Assembly (NCBI RefSeq): GCF_008704205.1
Contig: NZ_VXLC01000003.1
Span: forward strand, 434,001-498,000
Length of the DNA: 64,000 nt
From: Nocardia colli
GTDB lineage: Bacteria > Actinomycetota > Actinomycetes > Mycobacteriales > Mycobacteriaceae
Reading direction: 5' to 3'
Shown piece by piece: positions 37,743-47,306 of this stretch. Under the pieces are notes generated by a model that did no database searches, was not told the origin of the DNA, and saw only the letters and a list, made by a program, of their open reading frames with translations. The number at the start of each line of letters is the position of its first letter. Positions within the stretch are counted from its first letter, which is position 1. Both the position numbers and the translations under genes were made by a program.

Positions 37743-38630
37743 TTACAGCTCCGCGGCCATCGCGGCCAGCAGGGTGCGGGAGCGCTCCGGCGTCTCGGCC
37801 TGCACCGCGACCTTGTCCATCACCTCGCGATAGAGCTGGAGATCTTCCTTTCGATCCAGATACAGCGCGCTGGTCAGCTGTTCCAGGTAGACGATGTCGG
37901 GCAGTTCCTGCTCGGCGAAGCGGAGCATGGTGAACGAGCTGCCCGCCGCCGCGTGGCCGCCGGCCTCGTACGGCAGCACCTGAATGGTCACGCCGGGCTT
38001 GTACGAGATCTCGATCAGATGCTCGATCTGCTCGCGCAGCACCTTCCGGCCGCCGATCGGCCGGTGCAGCACGGTCTCGTCCAGCACCGCCCACAACCGG
38101 GGCCCGTCCGGGAGGTCGAGGATCTCCTGGCGTTTGGTGCGCAGCTCCACCCGCCGCGTCGCTTCGGCGTTCTGGTGGCTGACCTCGATGACCGCGTGGG
38201 TGTAGTCCTCGGTTTGCAGCAACCCGGGGATCAGCTGACCTTCGAACGTGCGGATCGTCTGCGCGGCGCCTTCCAGGCCGAGATAGGTCTCGAACCAGGG
38301 TGGCAGCAGATCGTTGTAGCGGTGCCACCAGCCGGGCTCGTTCGCCTTGCGTGCCAGGTCCAGAAACATTTCGCGCTGATCCGGCTCGGTGACGCCGTAG
38401 AGGGTCAGCAGGTCCAGGATGTCGCGATCCTTGTACCCGGTCCGGCCGAGTTCGAGTCGGCTGATCTTGGCGTGCGAGCCGCGGATGTGCTCGCCCGCCT
38501 CGATCGGCGTGATGCGTTTCGCTTCCCGGAGCTTGCGCAGTTGCCCGCCGACCGCGATGCGCAGGGCCGTCGGGCCGCGTTCGGCGACCCGAGAGTCGAT
38601 CCCCCTGATCCGGACCGGTTCCGTGCCCAT
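37743..38630 (-). CDS. XRE regulator with DUF5753 domain
   Basis: A 295-aa protein: an N-terminal XRE helix-turn-helix (residues 18-75, REAKRITPIEAGEHIRGSHAKISRLELG) and a C-terminal DUF5753 domain (residues 105-285, FEGQLIPGLLQTEDYTHAVI..., PGVTIQVLPYEAGGHAAAGSSF). This architecture is abundant in actinobacteria, usually next to a DUF397 gene; none is adjacent here. A GGAG lies nine bases before ATG 38630. The upstream 380 bp hold its probable promoter. Confidence 0.9.
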   Translation of the reverse strand: MGTEPVRIRGIDSRVAERGPTALRIAVGGQLRKLREAKRITPIEAGEHIRGSHAKISRLELGRTGYKDRDILDLLTLYGVTEPDQREMFLDLARKANEPGWWHRYNDLLPPWFETYLGLEGAAQTIRTFEGQLIPGLLQTEDYTHAVIEVSHQNAEATRRVELRTKRQEILDLPDGPRLWAVLDETVLHRPIGGRKVLREQIEHLIEISYKPGVTIQVLPYEAGGHAAAGSSFTMLRFAEQELPDIVYLEQLTSALYLDRKEDLQLYREVMDKVAVQAETPERSRTLLAAMAAEL

Positions 38631-38741
38631 GCCTGCTACTCCGCTTCTCGAAGACCTCGCCGGTGTCGCGCCCGTCGCTGTGACGAACCACACCATGCCT
38701 ACCCTGATGGTATCGCTGGAACGGTCCAATTCAACCGAACT

Positions 38742-38757
38742 TGCACCTGAACGTGCA
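38742..38757. promoter_or_regulatory. Inverted repeat upstream of the DUF5753 regulator
   Basis: TGCAC-ctgaac-GTGCA is a 5-bp inverted repeat in the 380-bp region between the DUF5753 regulator and the histidine kinase. It may be an operator. I see no gene in the rest of 38631-39012, which contains only short chance frames. Confidence 0.3.
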
Positions 38758-39012
38758 GATGTACCAGCGGGCCCGACCGGCGCGTCGTGCGTCCGCGGCT
38801 CGATGGCCTTCGCCCCCGATTGTCCGGCGAAAATGAAACGTTCAGAGCGCGAACGGGATTCGGTCGGGCAAACAGCGAACCGACCCGATCGCGCCGAATC
38901 CAACTGGACGAACGCTTTTATCCCCCGCTATGCCGAAAGTCGTACGTGTCGAGGTCCGTGTGTCCGTCATCCGGCAGACGCGGCGGGGTTCGGCGGGCCC
39001 TAGGGTGAGCGG

Positions 39013-40191
39013 GTGGTCGACGAGCGGGTGGTGTTCTGGTTGCGTCGGCGGACGTCGGTGGTGGATGTCGGGACGACGGGGATCCTGATCCTGGCGTGTG
39101 TGCTCTTCGGCGTGCTGGTGGGCGCCGGCCCGACGTATTACGGGTTGTCGGTGGTGGTGCTGTCGCCCTTGGCATTCCGGCGGCGGTGGCCCGAGGCGGC
39201 GGCGATCCTGGTGGCCTGCGCGGCGTTGGTGCAGTGGTTGACGGTCCGGAACACCGCGGGCGCGCTGCTGGCCGATATCGCGGTGCCGATCGTGGTGTAC
39301 ACGCTGGCCGCGCACAGTCGCCGGTATTGGAGCCGGGCCGGGCTGATCGCGGGGCTGTGCGGTGCGGTGCTCGGCGGGTGGAGTTGGCCGCAGCTGTCGA
39401 TGCCCGTGCTGGCGCACGTGATGGTGGGGGCGTTCCTGGGCAGCACCGTGGTGGCGGCGTGGCTGGGTGGCGCTTGGCAGCGGGCGCGGCGCGGGGAGTT
39501 CCTGGCCCTGGCCGAGCACGCGGCGCTGGTGGAACGCACTCGGGATGAGCGGACCCGGTTCGCGGTGCTGTCCGAGCGGACCCGGATCGCGCGGGATATC
39601 CACGACATACTCGCGCATTCGCTGGCGGTGATCGTCGCGCAGGCCGACGGCGGGCGCTACGCGGCGCGCACCGAACCGGATGCGGCGGTCGGCGCGCTGG
39701 CGGCGATCGGCGAACACGGGCGGCGGGCGCTAGACGAGACACGGCGGGCGATCGGGGTGCTGCGCGAGGAGGCCGACGGCGCTGCGCAACCGGTGCCCCG
39801 GGTCGGTATCGCGGACCTGACGCAGCTCGTAGACGAAGTCCGGGACGCGGGGCTGCCGGTGGACTTGGCCGTCGATCTGCCGTCCGGGCTGCTCGACTCG
39901 GGGGTCGGCCTGGTGGTCTATCGGATTGTGCAGGAGGGGCTGACGAACGTGGTGAAGCACGCCGGATCCGGTGCGCGCGCCGAGGTTTCGGTGCGGCACC
40001 AGGACGACTGGTTGTGCGTCAGCGTCGGCGACGACGGGCGGGCCGAACGGAGTTCGGGTTACGGCGGATTCGGTCTGGTCGGCATGCGGGAGCGGATCAG
40101 TGCCTACGGTGGCGACCTCGAATTGCGGCCGCGGCCAAGCGGATCCGGGCACATCCTGGCGGCGCGAATCCCGATGCCGGCCGAGGTGTAG
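39013..40191 (+). CDS. Two-component sensor histidine kinase (NarL-partner, HisKA_3)
   Basis: A 392-aa membrane kinase starting at GTG 39013. Residues 20-155 hold four to six membrane helices with almost no extracytoplasmic loop. The dimerisation helix has the phospho-acceptor His197 in RDIHDILAHSL, and the ATPase domain shows GLTNVVKHA (N box), SVGDDGRA and GYGGFGLVGMRERI. Such short-loop kinases usually sense membrane or envelope stress. The partner response regulator starts 3 bp after the stop. The trigger is unknown. Confidence 0.93.
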   Translation: MVDERVVFWLRRRTSVVDVGTTGILILACVLFGVLVGAGPTYYGLSVVVLSPLAFRRRWPEAAAILVACAALVQWLTVRNTAGALLADIAVPIVVYTLAAHSRRYWSRAGLIAGLCGAVLGGWSWPQLSMPVLAHVMVGAFLGSTVVAAWLGGAWQRARRGEFLALAEHAALVERTRDERTRFAVLSERTRIARDIHDILAHSLAVIVAQADGGRYAARTEPDAAVGALAAIGEHGRRALDETRRAIGVLREEADGAAQPVPRVGIADLTQLVDEVRDAGLPVDLAVDLPSGLLDSGVGLVVYRIVQEGLTNVVKHAGSGARAEVSVRHQDDWLCVSVGDDGRAERSSGYGGFGLVGMRERISAYGGDLELRPRPSGSGHILAARIPMPAEV

Positions 40192-40194
40192 CCG

Positions 40195-40848
40195 GTGATC
40201 ACGGTGCTGCTGGTCGAGGATCAGGCGTTGGTGCGGGCCGGTTTCCGGATGGTCGTGGATTCGCAGCCGGACATGTGCGTTGTCGGTGAGGCGGGGGACG
40301 GGGCGAGCGGCGTGGCCGAGGCGGTGCGGGTCGCGCCGGATGTGGTCGTGATGGATGTGCGGATGCCGCGACTGGACGGGATCGAAGCCACGCGGCAGAT
40401 ACTGTCGGTCGATCGGCCGCCGAAGGTGCTGGTGCTGACCACGTATGACCTCGATGACTACGCGATGGCCGCGGTGCGCGCGGGTGCCAGCGGGTTCCTG
40501 CTGAAAGACGCGCCGCCGGAAGACTTCTTGTCCGCGGTGCGGCATGTGCACGCCGGAGACGCGGTGTTGGCGGCATCGACGACGCGGCGGTTGATCGATC
40601 GGCTCGCGCCGCCGGTAAATCAGGTCGCGCGGCAACTGGTGGCATGCCTGACGGAGCGGGAAACCGCTGTGCTGCACGAGATGGCGAGCGGGTCGTCGAA
40701 TGCCGAGATCGCGGCCGCGTTGGCGGTGGGGGAGGGAACGGTGAAAACCCATGTGCGGCATATTCTGGCGAAGCTCGACGTGCGGGACCGGGTGCAGGCC
40801 GTGATCCTCGCGCACGAGGCCGGACTGCGCCGGCCCGGCGCCGGGTAG
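40195..40848 (+). CDS. NarL/LuxR-family response regulator
   Basis: A 217-aa regulator from GTG 40195, directly behind the kinase. The receiver domain has the phospho-acceptor Asp54 (VVMDVRMP), the Thr in LVLTTYD and Lys in FLLKDAPPEDF. The C-terminal LuxR helix-turn-helix reads LTERETAVLHEMASGSSNAEIAAALAVGEGTVKTHV. It forms a standard two-gene system with the kinase. Target genes are not evident from the sequence. Confidence 0.95.
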   Translation: MITVLLVEDQALVRAGFRMVVDSQPDMCVVGEAGDGASGVAEAVRVAPDVVVMDVRMPRLDGIEATRQILSVDRPPKVLVLTTYDLDDYAMAAVRAGASGFLLKDAPPEDFLSAVRHVHAGDAVLAASTTRRLIDRLAPPVNQVARQLVACLTERETAVLHEMASGSSNAEIAAALAVGEGTVKTHVRHILAKLDVRDRVQAVILAHEAGLRRPGAG

Positions 40849-40849
40849 G

Positions 40850-42388
40850 TCAGCTCTGATCGCGGTGGCAGGTCGAGTCGTCGGCGGGTAGGTAGTCGTC
40901 GAGCAGGTACCGCTCGACCGCGTTGTCGACGCAGCGGCCGCCGTCGATGAGATAGACGCCGTGGCGGAACGCGGCAGCCAGGGTGATCGATCGGGAGCCG
41001 GAAAGTGCTGTGCGCATTGCTCGTTGGCCTGCGGCGGGGGCGACCGGATCGCCGGTGGCGCCGATGAGCAGGGCGGGGAGTTGGTTGTCGATCTCGGTGG
41101 CGGGTTCGGCCGGGGTTGTCGGCCACACCGCACAGGGGGTGAGGTGGCGGGCCAGCGGTCCGAATAGCGGTTCTGCGTCCCGATGGCGCTCGATGTCGGC
41201 GAAGTAGGCGTCGATCGGGCGGGCGGGGCGATCGGCGCATTGATTGGCAACCGTTGCGCTGAAACCGAATTCGGGAACGGTGGTGGTGTCGGTGTAGAGC
41301 GCCAGCTTGCTCGCCATGGCCGGCGTCGGATCGGTCGCGTCGCGCAGGACGCGCACCTGTTGGCTGAGCTCGGCATAGGACGTGTCGGAATCGTCCACGG
41401 TCAGAAGCAGACCCGGGATCATGTCCGCGGTGATCGTGAGCGGGCCGAGCGTTATCGGGTCGGCGACTGCCTTGCGAAAGATTTTGTCGACAGTACGAAG
41501 AACGGCGTCTCCCGTTGTGCCCAAACCGAATTCCGCGTCATGATCGGACGCCCAGCGAGCCCAATCGGCCAACGCGGCCGCATCGGCCGGTGCCGTGTCA
41601 CGGGTCAGATCGGGGCCGGGCGCCCGCGGGTCCAGCGAGCTGTCGAGCACGACCCGATCGACGTGATCTCCGAACATCTGCATGTACACCGCGCCCAGAT
41701 ATGTTCCCCAGGACCAGCCGATATACGACAGTTTCTGCTCCCCGAGCAGTGTTCGCAGCAGGTCGGTATCCCGCGCGACATTCCGAGTCGAGGCGTGTGG
41801 CAGCAGTGCGCGATTCGGCGTGCAGCGATCGGCCAACTCGCGTGCGGTGTCGACGGTCCGGTCGAAGTCCGCGCGGTTGGTCGGCGCGGATTGAGCCAGG
41901 CCGAGATATGTGCCTGTGGGCCAGCCGCATTCGAGTGGCGTGCTGGCGCCGAAGAACCGCGGATCCATGCCGACCAGGTCGTAGCGCTCCGCGAGGGCCG
42001 GCGCCGGATGGCCGCCTTCGGGGCCGTCGACGATCATCGTCACGCCGTCGCGGGACGGTCCCGGTCCGCCGGTCTGCACCAGCAACGTCCCCAGTCGGCG
42101 CGCGCTGTCCGGCGCGGCCCGGCGCGCGACGGCGATGGTGATGGTCTGTCCGGCGGGCTCGGCGTAGTTCAACGGTGCCCGGAACTCGCCACACTGGGCG
42201 CCGGCCGCGGCCAGGCGTTCCCCGACCTCATCCTCCGCGCTGGTTCGGCAATCGTGCCAGGTAATCGATTGGTCATTGAGCCGGCTCGGTAGCCCTATGA
42301 CCGGTTCATCGGGTGCTGATGTGCAACCTGCCAGCGACAATGCCAGCACGGCGGCGGCCGCGCAATGATCGGATCGGAATGCTCTCAT
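40850..42388 (-). CDS. Secreted lipoprotein alpha/beta hydrolase (tripeptidyl aminopeptidase-like)
   Basis: A 512-aa lipoprotein: N-terminal signal with lipobox LSLAGC. The hydrolase domain has the nucleophile motif GWSWGTYLG, a substrate-lid region around residues 190-330, and the C-terminal TAP-like domain with Asp in IGATGDPVAP and His in AAFRHGVYL. These match the SlpD/SlpE and tripeptidyl aminopeptidase family of actinomycetes, which clip N-terminal tripeptides. It converges with the response regulator (1 bp apart). Start ATG 42388 gives a correct signal sequence. Confidence 0.9.
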   Translation of the reverse strand: MRAFRSDHCAAAAVLALSLAGCTSAPDEPVIGLPSRLNDQSITWHDCRTSAEDEVGERLAAAGAQCGEFRAPLNYAEPAGQTITIAVARRAAPDSARRLGTLLVQTGGPGPSRDGVTMIVDGPEGGHPAPALAERYDLVGMDPRFFGASTPLECGWPTGTYLGLAQSAPTNRADFDRTVDTARELADRCTPNRALLPHASTRNVARDTDLLRTLLGEQKLSYIGWSWGTYLGAVYMQMFGDHVDRVVLDSSLDPRAPGPDLTRDTAPADAAALADWARWASDHDAEFGLGTTGDAVLRTVDKIFRKAVADPITLGPLTITADMIPGLLLTVDDSDTSYAELSQQVRVLRDATDPTPAMASKLALYTDTTTVPEFGFSATVANQCADRPARPIDAYFADIERHRDAEPLFGPLARHLTPCAVWPTTPAEPATEIDNQLPALLIGATGDPVAPAAGQRAMRTALSGSRSITLAAAFRHGVYLIDGGRCVDNAVERYLLDDYLPADDSTCHRDQS

Positions 42389-42680
42389 GAAAGCCTCACA
42401 GTCAGTGCGGCGTTCGCTCCGCCGCCAGTTGATCGCCGACCCGCCGGGCAGCGGGTGCGTTCCTGGACGGTACGGACCGGAACCGCCGCTCAGCATCTAC
42501 CTGGCGACCGACTTTCGCGCAATCCGGCTCGGCCGGAAGGAATACCTGTCGCACGAAGATTTATCCCGAAGTTTGTTCGGCATATGCCACTTGTCGTCGA
42601 TACTTGAATCAGCAAGAGGCGAAACATAACTCAATCCATGCCCCGCTCCGGCGGGTGCGCTCGGAAGGGATTTGTTCTTG

Positions 42681-43523
42681 ATGCTAGGTAGAGCAGCCGT
42701 AGTCAGCGTGTGTGCAGCCGCCGCAATCCTGCTGTCGGTGCCACCCGCCGCCAATGCCTGGGGACCGCAGGGCCACAACACCACCGGTGCGATCGCGGAC
42801 CTGCGGTTGAGCCCACCGGCCAGGGACGAGGTCAACCGCCTGCTCGCGGGCGAGCCCGACCCCACGCTCGCCGGGGTGGCGAACTGGGCCGACGAGGTGC
42901 GCAACAACGACCCCGAGCTCGGGAAGATCTCCGCGCCGTGGCACTACGTCAACATCGCCGAGAACGGCTGCGTGTACGAACCCGCGGTGAACGGCAACGA
43001 CGGCCAGAACGTCATCGAAGCGTTGCGGCGGCAGACCGCGATACTCGCCGACCGGGCCCGTCCGGTGGCCGATCGTCGCCAGGCGCTGAAGTTCATCGTG
43101 CATTTCGTCGGTGACATCAATCAGCCGATGCACGCCGGGTACGCGCGCGACCGCGGCGGAAACGAGATCAAGCTCCACTACCTGGGCCGCAGCACGAACC
43201 TGCACGCGGTGTGGGACAGCGGGCTGCTCAACACCCGGCACGCGAGCGACGCCGAAGAGCTGCAGCGGCTGCTGGCCCTGCCCGCGCCCAACCTGCCGCC
43301 GGCCCAACCGGATACCGATCCGGTCCGCTGGGCCGAAGCCAGCTGCCGGATCGCCCTGGAGCCCGGCGTCTACCCGGCCTCGAACACCATCGGGGACGAG
43401 TACACCAACCAGTTCCTCCCGGTAGCCGAGTCGCAGCTCCGCCTCGCGGGGGAGTCGCTCGGCCAGCTGCTCAACGCGGTGCTCGGCATACCGACCGGGT
43501 CCACCGGATCAGCCACCGGGTAG
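42681..43523 (+). CDS. Secreted S1/P1 nuclease
   Basis: A 280-aa exported protein. The signal peptide ends at NA-WGPQGH, leaving the essential N-terminal Trp that ligates zinc through its backbone. Conserved zinc ligands are visible: His in QGHNTTG, Asp in NWADEVR, His in PWHYVNI, His in FVGDINQPMHAG and HAVWDSGLL. The family cuts single-stranded DNA and RNA and removes 3'-phosphates. ATG 42681 follows GGAAGGG. The roughly 290-bp upstream region shared with the divergent lipoprotein holds its promoter; nothing else is seen there. Confidence 0.92.
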   Translation: MLGRAAVVSVCAAAAILLSVPPAANAWGPQGHNTTGAIADLRLSPPARDEVNRLLAGEPDPTLAGVANWADEVRNNDPELGKISAPWHYVNIAENGCVYEPAVNGNDGQNVIEALRRQTAILADRARPVADRRQALKFIVHFVGDINQPMHAGYARDRGGNEIKLHYLGRSTNLHAVWDSGLLNTRHASDAEELQRLLALPAPNLPPAQPDTDPVRWAEASCRIALEPGVYPASNTIGDEYTNQFLPVAESQLRLAGESLGQLLNAVLGIPTGSTGSATG

Positions 43524-43531
43524 GTCACCGC

Positions 43532-44341
43532 TCAGAATTGATCAGCGAGAACGGGTCCCGTGTACATCAGTGTGTGGTCAGGGCCGTACACACGGACGGT
43601 GAAGTGATCGAGGGTCTCGTCGTTCTCCCCGCGGAGATCGTTGTCGAACACCAGCGGCACCTGGTTGTCGGGTGTCGCGTAGGCGCGGCGCAGCTGGTTC
43701 AGCCGGCGTTCACTCGGCAGATCGATGGTCACCGCGAAGGTGCGCGCCACGATGTCGGCCGGGAAGACCGTGCCGTTCTCGCTGATCAATTCGAGTTTCT
43801 CCGCACCGGGCGCGAGCACGCCGCACAAGCCCGAGTCGATCACCGTCTTGACCGTGAAGGGGCGCGCGGTGAAGTCGCCGCCGAGGCCGCCGCAGACGAA
43901 CGAGTCGAGATGGCCCTCCTCGAAGATGAGCGTCGCGCCGCTGCCGGAGTCGTGGCGGGCCATCAGGATCGACTGCGCGACAGCCGTATGCGCGCCGACG
44001 CGCGCACCGGGCCGCCACCCGGCATGGGAGATCGACTGCACCGGTGCGCCATTGACCTCTGCGGCCTGATACGCCTCGGCGAAGGCGCGGATCTCCTCGG
44101 TCCAGTCGGTGTCCACCGCGTCCGCCTGCCCGTCGCGGGCGGCGCGGAAGGCCCTGGTGAAGGTCTGGAGCTCGGTCATCAGCTGCGGATCTCGGCTGGC
44201 CTCCGCGGCCAGATCCGCCTCGTCGAGGCCGGCTTCGAGCTCCTTGGTCACCTGCGCCAATTCGGCTTCCGCGGCGAGGTATTCGTCGGCGACGGTCTGC
44301 AACCGCGCCATGATTTCCCGGAATTCTTCTGCTGTGGTCAC
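43532..44341 (-). CDS. Hypothetical protein with N-terminal coiled coil
   Basis: A 269-aa soluble protein I do not recognise. Residues 1-60 form an acidic coiled coil (EFREIMARLQTVADEYLAAEAELAQ). The rest alternates short strands and loops with two Cys (FVCGGLGG, SGLCGVL). GTG 44341 is the preferred start (GGAAG upstream); ATG 44365 also keeps the frame. It converges with the nuclease gene, 8 bp apart. No signal peptide or membrane helix is visible. Confidence 0.65.
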   Translation of the reverse strand: MTTAEEFREIMARLQTVADEYLAAEAELAQVTKELEAGLDEADLAAEASRDPQLMTELQTFTRAFRAARDGQADAVDTDWTEEIRAFAEAYQAAEVNGAPVQSISHAGWRPGARVGAHTAVAQSILMARHDSGSGATLIFEEGHLDSFVCGGLGGDFTARPFTVKTVIDSGLCGVLAPGAEKLELISENGTVFPADIVARTFAVTIDLPSERRLNQLRRAYATPDNQVPLVFDNDLRGENDETLDHFTVRVYGPDHTLMYTGPVLADQF

Positions 44342-44453
44342 AACGCTTCGGCTTCCTTCGCCCATTCGACAACCGACCTCGCCAGCCTGGCACGCCGACC
44401 GCCGAACCCTACTGCGGCGGCATCATCGGTCGATAAACGAATCGTAAGCGCTG

Positions 44454-45011
44454 TTATCGGGTGAAGGTGATCGCGCTGTGCCGGGGTGGGGCGGTGGTCG
44501 CGTAGCGGACCTGCCGATTGCCCGGCCGGGTCCGTTGCCAGTGACCGAAGCGCTGGACGAGCACCGCGATAGACGGGGCGCCGGTGAGCAGCGCCACCGG
44601 TTCGCCGATGCACTTTCGTTTGCCGGTGCCGAACGGGAGCCGGGCGGGGCCGAGGGCGATGAACAGCTGGTCGCCGGGATGCATTCGGCGACCAGCGAGT
44701 TCGGTGCCGGCGGCGACGTGGCGGAAGATGGTGTGCGGATCGTTGACCACGAACAGGCCCTCATCGCCGGTCGCGGTCCGAATGATCCGATAGATCGCCC
44801 CACCCTTGTCGAATTCGGTTGCGCCGGTACGCAACACGCGATCGATGAGCGCCGGTTCGGTGAGCAACCAGAATCGCCCCGGCAACGGAACCCGGATCCG
44901 CATGAGCCCGCCGCCCCGCTGTGCCCGCGCGACCAGCGCGGTCGGCAGATCCCGATCGACAAGCGCCCGCCACCAACCGATTTCGGCTCGAACCTCGCCG
45001 GGCATAACCAT
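44454..45011 (-). pseudogene. Cytochrome P450 remnant with large internal deletions
   Basis: A 185-aa frame joins pieces of a P450 that is normally 400-450 aa. Residues 1-88 match a P450 N-terminus (AEIGWWRALVDRDLP..., VLRTGATEFDKGG). The sequence then jumps to the beta region before the heme (FRHVAAGTELAGRRMHPGDQL) and again straight to the heme loop FGTGKRKCIGEPVAL. The I-helix, ExxR and most of the substrate pocket are missing, so it cannot fold as a normal P450. The frame remains open, which points to in-frame deletions, possibly in more than one step. Confidence 0.75.
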
Positions 45012-45078
45012 GCCGTTCCTAGACCGGATGCAACCGAATCTCAGGCTAGCAGCGATTTGTTCAGGTCAGGCGCGGAAG

Positions 45079-45411
45079 TCAGTGGAGTCGCGCGCCCGAG
45101 TCCGCGGCGTGCACGGCGAGCCGGTGCAGGCGCCAGCAGTAGCGCAGTTCCTCGGTGTCGGTGAGCAGCGGCAGGACCTGATCGAGGTCGGCGATGCGTT
45201 TACGCAAGATGCGCAGGAGTTCGTTGTCGAGGTAGCCGCCGTTGTCCTGCCAGGTGGACACGCAGCCCGCGATGGCCGCGTCGAGTAACACCATTTCGAT
45301 GCCCGCCGGTTCCGCGCCGCGTAGTCGGTCGGGAAAAGTCGCGCGCAGGTGTTCCTCCCACAGCCGGTCCATGACAGCCTCGCGCTCACTGGTTTTACTC
45401 ATGCGGCTCAT
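45079..45411 (-). CDS. Small hypothetical protein, 110 aa
   Basis: An all-helical protein with heptad-like Leu spacing (NELLRILRKRIADLDQVLPLL) and two Trp. Start ATG 45411 (or 45402) is chosen because the codons upstream have no protein-like character. It overlaps nothing and lies between the P450 remnant and the M1 peptidase on the same strand. Family not recognised. Confidence 0.55.
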   Translation of the reverse strand: MSRMSKTSEREAVMDRLWEEHLRATFPDRLRGAEPAGIEMVLLDAAIAGCVSTWQDNGGYLDNELLRILRKRIADLDQVLPLLTDTEELRYCWRLHRLAVHAADSGARLH

Positions 45412-45441
45412 TCTTGTCGATCGAAGGTGGATAGATCGGCA

Positions 45442-45473
45442 ACGCCGGGCCCGTGTTGCCACGGGCCCGGCGT
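45442..45473 (-). terminator. Hairpin terminator after the M1 peptidase gene
   Basis: ACGCCGGGCCCGTG and its perfect complement enclose a 4-nt loop (TTGC), a 14-bp GC stem located 13 bp after the M1 peptidase stop on the minus strand. Confidence 0.8.
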
Positions 45474-45485
45474 CGATGTCGGCAA

Positions 45486-47024
45486 TTACTGCTTCTGGGT
45501 CACCACCGCGTAGAGATCGTCCCAAACTTTCGGCTTCGCCGGTGTCGGGGTCGCCGACCTCGGGGCGCGTTTTGCGCTGGCGTCGAAGGTCGCGTCGGTC
45601 GGCTTGTAGGCCGGCTTGCCCTTATCGGTCAGCCAGGTCTTGAACAACGCGTTCGTGCTGCGGCCGGTCACGGCGTTGGCCATATCGATGAAATCCGAGA
45701 CCTTGGCATTGCCGTACTGGTACTTGGTCAGCCACTCCCGGATCAACCGGAAGAAGACGTCGTCATTGTTGATCGCGCTGCGCAGCGCCTGGATGGCCAA
45801 TGCGCCGCGGGTGTACAGCTCGGCCGGCAGTACGTCGGCCGGTCCCGGATCGGTCAGTACGACATTCCAATTGATCCGGGTCGAGGTCGCGTAGGCGTAG
45901 TCGGCGATTTCCGCCGCGCTGCCGGTGTCGTTCTTCTCCGACCAGAGGTATTCCATGTAACTGGCGAAACCCTCGTTCAGCCAGCCGTCCTTCCAGGTGG
46001 CCACGGAGATCGAGTCGCCGAACCACTGGTGGGCGTTCTCGTGCACGACCACCGAGTCGTTCTTACCGCGGCGGAAGAAGCCGTCGGTGTAGGTCGGCCG
46101 GGTCTGGGTTTCCAGGGCGAAGCCGCCCATCCGCGCGTCCACGACGCCGCCGGTCGCCTCGTACGGGTACGGGATGAGCGTGCTGGCGAGCCAGTCCACG
46201 ATCTCCGGTGTCCGCTCGATGCTGGACTTGGCGTTGGCCCGGATGGTCGGGTCGAGGTCGGTCGCGTAGGCGTTCAGGTTCGGCCGGGCCGGGGTGCCCG
46301 CGTCCTGGCCGCTGCGCTCGTATTTGCCGATGGCGAGGAAGGTGGCGTAGGTCATCTGCGGCGCCTTGCTCAGCCAGTTGTGCCGCTTCCAGCCCGGAAT
46401 GGTCTGGGTGACACTGGTTTCGACGCCGGTGGACAGGACGTCGCGATCCTCGGGCGCGAGCACCGAGATCGCGTAGGTCGCCTTGTCGGTCGGGTGGTCG
46501 TTGCTCGGGTACCACCATTCGGCGGAGAACGGCTCGTTGGAAATCAGTGCACCGCCCGCGTTTTCGATCCAGTTACGGGCGCCTGCCGCATTCTGTACCC
46601 GGGACGGGATGTCGTTATACGCGACCACGGTGGTGAATTCGGCGCCGGGCGCCAGATTCACCGGCACGGTCACGGCCAGTTTGTCTTTGCCCAGGGTGTA
46701 TTTGGCGGGCTTGTTCTGGATCAGTACCGACTGGGTCTGGAGCAGGAAGTCGAAACCGATGGAGGTACCGGCCTTCAAATCCTGCTTGGCCTTCGCGGTG
46801 ATCGTCGTTGTGCCGGAAAGCCTTCCGGAGGACGGATCGAATTTCAGGTCTATGCTGTAATTGGAGACATCGTATGCGGCGCTGCCGATATTCGGGAAAT
46901 TGGGGTCGCCGATTCCGGTGAGGTTCGCCGCGGAGGCCGTGCCTACATTCGAAGCCAATGCTGCGACCACCAGCAGTGGAACAGCTCGTGCCGAGGTCGT
47001 GCGCAACAAGTGAAAACGTCTCAT
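45486..47024 (-). CDS. Secreted M1-family metallopeptidase
   Basis: A 512-aa exported aminopeptidase-type enzyme. The signal peptide (VPLLVVAALASNVGTASA) precedes the N-terminal beta-saddle domain (YDVSNYSIDLKFDP). The zinc site HENAHQWFG begins near residue 328, with the third ligand Glu in WLNEGFASYMEY. The exopeptidase GxMEN motif is replaced by GGFALET, common in the ~500-aa secreted actinomycete branch that lacks the C-terminal ERAP domain. ATG 47024 gives a proper signal sequence. The roughly 280 bp before it hold only its promoter, shared with the divergent NmrA-like gene. Confidence 0.92.
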   Translation of the reverse strand: MRRFHLLRTTSARAVPLLVVAALASNVGTASAANLTGIGDPNFPNIGSAAYDVSNYSIDLKFDPSSGRLSGTTTITAKAKQDLKAGTSIGFDFLLQTQSVLIQNKPAKYTLGKDKLAVTVPVNLAPGAEFTTVVAYNDIPSRVQNAAGARNWIENAGGALISNEPFSAEWWYPSNDHPTDKATYAISVLAPEDRDVLSTGVETSVTQTIPGWKRHNWLSKAPQMTYATFLAIGKYERSGQDAGTPARPNLNAYATDLDPTIRANAKSSIERTPEIVDWLASTLIPYPYEATGGVVDARMGGFALETQTRPTYTDGFFRRGKNDSVVVHENAHQWFGDSISVATWKDGWLNEGFASYMEYLWSEKNDTGSAAEIADYAYATSTRINWNVVLTDPGPADVLPAELYTRGALAIQALRSAINNDDVFFRLIREWLTKYQYGNAKVSDFIDMANAVTGRSTNALFKTWLTDKGKPAYKPTDATFDASAKRAPRSATPTPAKPKVWDDLYAVVTQKQ

Positions 47025-47306
47025 GGTATACGAACTCCAATGTGTCAGACACAGGGGTAATTTCGAGCAGATACCCAGAGAATCACAGTGGAGTACCCCA
47101 TCTCCAGTGGAGATCAACTGGGGATTTCGATCAGGTGAACGGGTATTCCGGAACGTCTCGGAAATTCTGTGCAGAATGCCTAGTTGTGCGGTGTCGGAGA
47201 TGCTTTCAGCTGATCATCCGGAGCGGGTGGGGGACTGAGACGCTCACGCATGGAACTGAGCTTTTCGTCGATGGTTCGTCGACGCTCCGGCGGCTTGACT
47301 AGGAGC

